Shown here piece by piece: positions 56,878-64,000 of a DNA stretch of 64,000 bases. This DNA is from Semisulcospira habei. Lineage: Eukaryota; Mollusca; Gastropoda; Semisulcospiridae. The DNA lies in the NCBI GenBank assembly GCA_036245525.1, contig BTPG01000003.1, positions 138,261,671 to 138,325,670 on the forward strand, read 5' to 3'. Under the pieces are notes generated by a model, which saw only the letters and a list, made by a program, of their open reading frames with translations, did not search any database and was not told where the DNA came from. A program made the position numbers and the translations under genes. The stretch's first letter is position 1, and every line of letters starts with the position of its first letter.

Positions 56878-57305
56878 TTGTTATAAACTCACTGGTGCTT
56901 TAAAGTACACCACCTTGGTCAACCACCGTAAACACCCACAAGCACAGATTGTCATGAGAATATTTGCCTCTTGCTGTACGGGTCCGTCATTTCATTTTAC
57001 ATCGCTTCTGCTCCCACAAACGGAGGAGGTGGCCAAGGTCTGTGAATCAATGTCAGTCGGGTTAACCATGATGGACAGCGAAAGACGTACATCTGTCAGA
57101 TATACAAAGAACCCTAACTACCGGCCTCTTGCACCGTAAAGGATCTTTTCACACTGGGATATAACCACCGAGTGTGGAGTCGATCTTCTACCTCTTGCTG
57201 AAGTCTCGATCGCATTTTTGTCTGTGTCCCTCGATCAACGAAAGACTGTTATCGAAGTGTCAGGTTTGCAGAGTCAGCGAACGTGTGACTGCCAACTATA
57301 ACTCA

Positions 57306-57370
57306 TCGTGCGGGCCGAGTATCGGCCAACGGCGGCCGACATCGGCCCTATGGCCTTTTGCGCACTGGGA
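57306..57370. repeat. GC-rich palindromic element, family C
   Basis: CGTGCGGGCCGAGTATCGGC and GGCGGCCGACATCGGCCCTA, then CCTTTTGCGCACTGGG. Confidence 0.65.
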
Positions 57371-57399
57371 ACGGCCTCATTGCGAAATGTAGAATTTGG

Positions 57400-58150
57400 T
57401 AGGCAGTTCTCGATCGAAGGTAATCCATGGTAGAAAATATGTCAGCCACACAATTTCACATTGCAGTCAACAAACTAATCAGACAAGGCAGCATGTAAAA
57501 AAAAATTCTGTGACCCTGTATGAAGTACTCATTGTACCTTATCACGTCTGCACTTATACGCGTACATGACTTGCGATTGTAAGCGGCGGACATATAGAAC
57601 CTTTTCAGATAAGTGCTTGTTGCGGGGTTGACCTTATGCTAATAATAGTCCCTTAGCGGGTCACAGCTGTGTGGTTAACCATGCCTATTATAAGCACGAC
57701 CGGTTTAGCCCTGCGCCACAGGCGCCCGGAGACGTATGCTGCACGAATTACCCTCTGTGTAGTCGCTAGCGTTTTATTCGGACGTCTCCGGATGCCTGTG
57801 TCTAAAACACACTTGTTTATCTCCTTCGATCTAATTTATGTAAACTGACAGTGGTACTGACACCCCCGCCGCCCCATCCCCACTCCCGTCCGCCAAGATG
57901 AGGTGAGCCTACGACTGACATTCTTTGCAATTTTCTTCTTTTGTTGTATCAAAATGTGACTTCTCAGTCTCTTGGAATTGTGGCCAGCAGTTACTGACGT
58001 GAACCCAAAATAACATCAGCCGTATCAACTACGGCCTCGCTGCTGACTGGTGACCTTCAACCTCATGAATATTCCAGAGACCGAACAGTGAACTAGGTTG
58101 TCTTCTATTAGTCTCACTAAATTCTTACTACACACGAGTTCAGTAGACGG
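57400..58150. other. Gene-free stretch with one imperfect palindrome
   Basis: CAGGCGCCCGGAGACGT at 57720 is mirrored by ACGTCTCCGGATGCCTGTG at 57780-57802. Nothing else was recognised. Confidence 0.4.
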
Positions 58151-58162
58151 ATCGACCGTTAG

Positions 58163-58231
58163 AATTCAAAGATGATGCCAGCATAGCTAGGCGCCTCTAG
58201 GCGCCAAGCTATGCTGGGATCACATTTGAAT
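58163..58231. repeat. Palindromic element, family A, diverged
   Basis: ATTCAAAGATGATGCCAGCA mirrored by TGCTGGGATCACATTTGAAT, core AGGCGCCTCTAGGCGCC. Confidence 0.75.
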
Positions 58232-58789
58232 CTTAATCCATACTTTATCGTAGCGCTGTTATGTTTGATCCGCATCTAATTGTAGTGCGGCATGGCTGCA
58301 TGGCTATTGGTTAAGCGCATTCTTTCTAATACAGGCCTAAACTATCAGCATCATCATCCCCGGCCAGAATTCCTCGGCGGTATGGGTAAGCGGTGTCTCC
58401 AATGACGTGGCGGTAACAGCCTGCCCAAAAGCAGAGTCGAACGTCAGACAGGTGGCGTTCAAATGACATGCCGGCCGCTTTGCAGTTCGCCACTGTTGTC
58501 TCAGCAGTGTACCTACCAGTCATAGCTGTACCTGGTCATATAGCTGCCTGGATACATCATGCAGTTATTCTGCAGGTTTCTGGGGCATACGCTGGAACAT
58601 AAAAGATGACATTCCCATCGTCAAATCGTCAAGCGTTTGGGAAACAATACTTACCAAGTTAAAGGACCCACTTCCCCAGATAGACCCACTCGGGGAGTAC
58701 GCCATAAGTATTATTCTATTTCAATCGAATGCTATGGACTAGTCCCGCAAGCGGTACGTCAACACTATACGCAACCCGCACTCACGCAA

Positions 58790-59083
58790 ATCATGCACAC
58801 ACAAAAACATACACGAACACACACGCTTTCACGCTCGCAGCAAGCAGACATGAACACACACGTACATACACGCGGATGCACGCACGCAGACGCAAACATA
58901 TGTATATACCCACACACGGAAGCACGTACGTTCTCACGTACATTCACGCACACTCACGCACAAGCACTCACACGCACACACAAGCACTACGTACACATAC
59001 GCACGCACGCACATACATACATGCACGCACGCACGCACTCACACACGCACGCACACACACACACACACTCATGCAGGCACACA

Positions 59084-59163
<80 letters not shown>

Positions 59164-59178
59164 CTCTCTCTCTCTCTC
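58790..59178. repeat. CA-rich compound microsatellite ending in (TC)n
   Basis: Mixed CA/CG simple sequence as in copy 1; pure CA at 59088-59160, TC at 59161-59179. Confidence 0.95.
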
Positions 59179-59179
59179 T

Positions 59180-60646
59180 TTCAGAAACTTTCAGTATATA
59201 AATTTGATTCGAACTCTATAGCGTTTTTCTCCTTCTACCTAAGTCGCCGCCGACGAAAGGCGGTGTACTCGAACGGAAGGTATTCGAAAGAAGGTACAGT
59301 GAGGCACGGAGTTCCCCAAGGATCTATCCTAGGGCCTCTTTTATTTTCTTTATTCATCAATGACCTGCCTCTTTCCATCTCAAATCCTAAGGTAAAATGC
59401 GAACTTTTTGCTGACGATTCAACGTTGCATACATCAGACAATCGTGTCACGACGCTAAATTGTATCCTCCAGCAAAGTCTTGATGAAGTGTCAGATTGGT
59501 GTACGCATAATCGCATGCTACTCAGTACTTCTAAAACCAAAATCATGTTGATAACAACCCGCCAAAAGTATCAGCTACATCCTGCCCCTTTGATACTTTC
59601 ACTTGGCGATAAACCTATCCAACAGGTATCCAAGCACCGCCTACTGGGAGTTGTAATTGACGACCAGCTCAATTGGTCGTCGCATATCGACAGTATGTGC
59701 AAAACCTTGTCCAGGAATGTATTTCTGCTCTCTAAACTTAGACATATTCTTAGTACAAAGTGCTGTGCATTGTTCTTTCACGCACACATTAAGAGCCACT
59801 GTGACTATGCGTCCTCTTTGTGGGACGAATACAGCGAACGTCATATTAAACAAATCAACTCGCTATATCGTCGTTTAGTTAAAATAATTATTCCAAACCC
59901 TACTTCCACAGACGAAAAAATAAAAGCTCTTGGCCTGCTTCCACTGACGGATCAACTCAAATTTAACAAATGCGTCCTCATGCACAAAATATTTCATTAT
60001 CAAGTCCCCGAATATATGTGCACGCTATTTAAATTCAGCCCTAGGCATCAGTTACACACGAGACATGGCTTGCTTCATTTACCCCGACCCAGGATAGATC
60101 TCTACAAGTCAAGCCTTCTATTTTCGGGTAGTTTTGTCTGGAACTCATTGCCTTTGAACATTAAATCATGTTCCGGTAAAACCCATTTTAAACGTGCTTT
60201 GCACACGCACTTCCATTCAGCCTGACTTCAAAATTTGCCATATTACTGCTGATTACACGTGAACGTCAAATAGTTACTCTTTCTCCTTACATTTGTAAAC
60301 TGATAATCCTTTGTCTTGTCGGTGTCGCTATATGCTCTTGATGCTGCTGATTCTTTGACACTGTCTTAGCTGAGTATAATATTAATGCTATGCACTCATT
60401 TATTTCCCTTGCTTTTTGTGTTGGTGGCAGTTACTAATTCTCCAATACCATTTTTTTCCCTTTCATTAATTCACCTATTGTGTTTTTTCCCCCGTAGTTT
60501 TTCTTCTCTTCTTCTTCTTCTTCTTATTATTATTGTTATTATTTGCATGCTCTGTTTATTTTCCTGTAATGTTGTTTGTTTACAGGACAGCTTGTAAGAC
60601 AGGCATTGAGTTGCCTAATAGCTTTATCCTGAATAAATAAAGATTT

Positions 60647-60679
<33 letters not shown>

Positions 60680-60680
60680 T
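59180..60680 (+). mobile_element. 5'-truncated CR1-like LINE
   Basis: An open plus-strand frame to 60225 with GVPQGSILGPLLFSLFINDL (59309-59368), LFADDSTLHTSD, SLDEVSDWCTHNRMLLSTSK, and a C-terminal block RHGLLHLPRPRIDLYKSSLL. Then a T-rich 3' UTR and an end ATAAATAAAGATTTATCATC with an ATC array (60647-60679). It is truncated just before the RT core and so is inactive. The array CATCATCTCTCTCACC joins straight into the duplicated flank. Confidence 0.88.
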
Positions 60681-60757
60681 CTCTCACCACTGGATTTCAA
60701 TATTACAAATGACAAACAGCAAACTCATTCATTGTCTGCCAACGAACGCAAATATAT

Positions 60758-62287
60758 ACTGATAAACAAAAGAAACGCGAAGTAGCCCCTTCAAATCACA
60801 TTTAATTCAACATTTGAAAGTCGATTTCGGCCAAACCATACAACGGATGTTATCGACATTTTAGGGATGAAATCATGGACACCAGCGTAATCAGTGTGGA
60901 AGTTTATTCTGTATTTGGAGCAAGCATGGCACAGCACAAATTCAATATGGCGTGTGACCCCCATTGGTTTTGATGACGGCTTGGCAGCGTCGGCGCATAG
61001 AGTGCATCAGACGGTTGACAGCTGCCCTGGGGATGTTGTTCCAGGGCTGAACGATGGTATTCTCCAGTTCTGCGGCTGTTGTTGGTCCCGGGCGTACAGC
61101 GTTGACCTCCCTTTGCAGTTGGTCCCAGAGATGTTCGATGGAATTTAGGTCCGGGCTGAGGGCAGGCCAGGGCATGACTGGGATGTTGTGCTGCTGCAAG
61201 AAGTTCTGGGTGATACGTGCAGTGTGTGTACGCGCATTATCTTGCTGCAAGATGAAGTTTCTGCGTCCCTGAGAAAATGGCAGGACATATGGGTGTAGTA
61301 CTTGGTCAATGTAGCGCTGAGCTGTGATGCCATTTCCGCGATGAGTCCACGGAAAAAACACAGGTCCTACTGTCTGGTTCAGGGTAATCCCACCCCAAAT
61401 CATCACGCTTGGCCCGCCCCAGGCATTGTTCTCCAGCACACAGCCATCAGCATAGCGTTCACCCCTCCTCCGCCACACTCTTATGCGTCCATCTGCATGG
61501 CTGATGCAGTAGCGGCTCTCATCCGTGAACAGGACGTTCTGCCACTGTCGCCAGGTCCAGTTGACATGAGCCTGTGACCACTGTAGTCGTGCACGGCGAT
61601 GACGGTCAGTAAGAACAGGTCCACGGACTGGACGGCGGTTGTGCAGATTATGCTCCTCTAGCCGTCATCGCACTGTCTGGCCACTGATGGGTGCATGGTG
61701 GTTGCCGATAACTTCTCTTGCTGTTTCCTCGGCCGGCTGAAAGCGATTTCACACGTGAGCACGGAAAATGTGGCGGTCTTGCAGTGGAGTTAGTTGTCCG
61801 CTTCGGGGAGCGTCAGCAGAAGACCCGTTGGCATGATAGCGTTGCTGAAGTCTGTAAATGGTCAAAAGGTGACATCTAAAGTCCACTGCCAAAGCTTGTG
61901 GATTTTCTCCGGCTTCCAAACGCCGAAGAGCTCGTTCTCGTTGGGGAGCACTAAGTCTTGACATGGTTGATGTGGCAACGGCAAAAGTGACAGAAGGCGT
62001 AACACTGCTGATTTTGTATTGCTTTGCATTCCTGAACACAATTCATGACCCAACATCAGTACTCTGCAGTGTATGCACGTGCGTGGAAAGCATCCGCCGT
62101 GCGTCATAACCAATACGGGTGCTTCGTGCACAGGGAGGGTAACACGGTTACTACAGTACGGTGACTCCATGCTTACATGTTGTTACTCGTAAACTGGCTT
62201 TCAAAAATAGTGTAACGGTGTATTTTCGTAGATTTATGATACAAATACCACATACACTCGAATTTCGCGTTTCTTTTGTTGATCAGT
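60758..62287 (-). mobile_element. Tc1-like element with 23-bp ends
   Basis: ACTGATAAACAAAAGAAACG at about 60758 and, on the other strand, CTGATCAACAAAAGAAACGC at about 62286. The segmental duplicate gives the empty site near 46042-46050 (GCAAATATAGTTTGTG). At the filled site the left flank reads GCAAATATA and the right TTTGTG, so the right junction lost a few bases including the second TA. Confidence 0.85.
60942..62039 (-). pseudogene. Tc1-like transposase with two internal stops
   Basis: A single reading frame of about 340-366 codons broken only by two TGA codons (about 61746-61748 and near 61665), each where CGA would be expected. The helix-turn-helix part includes SRLSAPQRERALRRLEAGEN. 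The catalytic acids are in NVLFTDESRYC, LQQDNARTHTA and SPDLNSIEHLWDQL, with 34 residues between the second Asp and the Glu typical of Tc1. It matches the other Tc1-like element (20090-20958) only in motifs, so they are separate families. Confidence 0.9.
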
Positions 62288-63860
62288 TTGTGAAAACATG
62301 ACAAATACACCAGTAGCAGAGATAGCCTCTTACACTTCCGTACTGTTGGCAGGAATACTGATCCCCACATAGACTCACTCTGGGAGTAAGCAACAAGTAC
62401 ACTTCTATTGACATGAGCGTCAAAGGATCTAGTCATGTGGCGCACTCCCGAGTGGGTCTAACAGGAAAGTACTCCCGCAAAAGGTACTGGCTGTCACAGT
62501 GACTGAAATAAATTAAGAAATAAATTTGTCTAATTTCTGTCACTGCACACACCCAATAATACACACCCTATAATATGTGTGTGCAGCGTGACGGAAGTCA
62601 GGCGATTCGTTTTAGTTTATTTCGGGCACTTGTACACGGCTTCAAGCAGCCGGCAAGGTCCAAAATCACATGATTATACCAGCACACAAATATATTTTTT
62701 GGGTTTTTGGGTTTGAGTTCAATGATTATTTACGTAGCCATGGTCCTTTGACATTTGTGTAGTCAGCAAAGATATGTTATCACGGAAGGGGCACTGTACA
62801 CAAGCATGGCCGATAAAACTCGAATCGAATGAAAGGGCTCCCAACACATTATTTTGAACTGTCAGAGATGGACAGCCACTGTATACCCAGCCAGATATGA
62901 TTCTTTCGCACCACAGATCAGCAAGTAGACGATGTGAAAGAAAGTCTAGTTCTGAAGATTATCAACCAGAAATGGACGAAAACATTGTTTGTAGATTTTC
63001 CTTTGACAATAACAATGCGTGCTTCATTCACATGTGTGCTTTGTTGCAAATTGTACACTTTTTCAGACGTAGTTAGCTTACGTCCAAATTGATCATGAAT
63101 GTTCGACGTTTTCCAAATAATGGACTCTTACGTCATGGACTTTGCTTTCTGAGTGAGGAGCCTGTCCGGTTCGCTGTCAATGCGTGTGTGTGTGCGCGTT
63201 TTTTTTGGACATATACGCTGGTGTGCGTGTGTGCATGCGTATAATACAGCTAGTAAGCCTCTGCATGTTTGAACTGTGCCATGCGGGCGTTGGGCCGATA
63301 TGAAAGAACATGAAAGATCCATAGTGACCCAGACCAATAATGGTAGGCCTACGATATCGAAAGAAACTCTGAAAGGTGAGGTGGAGCGCGTATGGGCATT
63401 TCCGAGCGCAGAGTTCCCATCTTGACCAAACTGAACTGAAAAGAACTGTGTGGTCAATGCGTTTGATTATTGTTAAGGTTTGATGAATCAAAATTGTCTA
63501 TTGGGCTTTCAAGTTTGGCGATGCGTCGTTCATCGGCTTGCAGCGGAGCAACATAAATGTCGAATCCGGAAGAAGCCCATCATGTTGAAACAGACGGAGT
63601 CCGTCCGGCCCTATTTCAACAGAATGGATTACTCCTTTGCGCCGGGCCCGTCAAGTGTGAAGTCACATTTCGGTTCATGTTTTTTCTCTCTTTCGGTTGG
63701 TGGCATGCAGCGTGTGTTCATTTGTGCAGTCTCAGGACTCTGATGTGAAATGCCCGAGTAAAGTATATCATTATTTAAACTCTACTGTGTTTCTGGACCT
63801 CACCGGCCCCGGGACTTTTCAGAATGTAGGACGTTTGAGGCACTATGACCAACCTATGCC

Positions 63861-63983
<123 letters not shown>

Positions 63984-64000
63984 ATATTATGTAAGAAGGA

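Larger units (their letters stand above)
58673..63860. repeat. Segmental duplication, copy 2, with two insertions
   Basis: Matches 45502-47660 in order: CCCCAGATAGACCCACTCGG (58674), a CA array, CCACTGGATTTCAATATTAC (60686), ACATGACAAATACACCAGT (62296), and text through GCACTATGACCAAC (63840). A LINE (about 59180-60680) and a Tc1-like element (60758-62287) interrupt it. Just beyond it is an AT array. Confidence 0.85.

Overview
The window is repeat-rich eukaryotic DNA from an animal, most likely a marine gastropod mollusc. That identification is inferred from the mix of intact and decayed CR1/L2/RTE-like LINEs, a hAT element, Tc1-like elements, very long CA and GA arrays, many poly-G runs, and introns crowded with small palindromic elements. 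It was not tested against any database. There is one 20-base N gap (18981-19000). No rRNA gene, functional tRNA gene or CRISPR array was seen.

The only host gene I can build is on the minus strand, from about 45460 down to about 9307 (36 kb). Fourteen exons with consensus splice sites join in frame, apart from one base. In order they encode a C-type lectin domain (45360-45460, 44615-44705, 43833-44039), seven EGF-like domains of one exon each (43117-43242, 37928-38044, 37279-37396, 24914-25036, 24096-24206, 23270-23386, 21555-21665), one Ig-like domain split over two exons (14422-14562, 13210-13401), a transmembrane exon (10545-10691) and a cytoplasmic exon with an ITIM-like VIYDTV motif (9307-9485). 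This is a selectin-like layout with Ig in place of sushi repeats. The signal-peptide exon and the 3' end were not found. EGF exon 3 carries one extra base and breaks the frame.

The rest is mostly mobile DNA. From low to high coordinates: a decayed hAT transposase (1973-4349); LINE 3' fragments (4519-4950, 6515-7250, 9560-9995); hairpin elements around the Ig exons (13082-14391); an L2-type LINE with a long open ORF (14580-18900); a Tc1-like element with 30-bp terminal repeats (19714-21303); a nuclear-receptor-half-site tandem repeat (21786-22976); a diverged 1.3-kb direct repeat (25744-27420); a full-length CR1-type LINE with both ORFs open (28888 to about 36420); a tRNA-derived SINE (38111-38522); a broken RTE-like LINE (38549-41112); a second copy of the CR1 3' end (41700-42641); foldback elements (48801-49545 and 52708-53470); an RTE-like fragment with a clear 14-bp target duplication (56100-56877); and a segmental duplication (45502-47660 versus 58673-63860) whose second copy has taken in a LINE and a Tc1-like element.

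The least explained structure is the set of short near-perfect palindromes, at least eight sequence families. Several are bounded by TTAA, twice two elements sit back to back sharing one TTAA, and several lie within 12-65 bp of splice sites of the receptor gene. Most long CA/GA arrays sit inside or at the 3' ends of LINE copies, and several begin just downstream of receptor 5' splice sites. The receptor and the palindromic elements lodged in its introns are what I would look at first.
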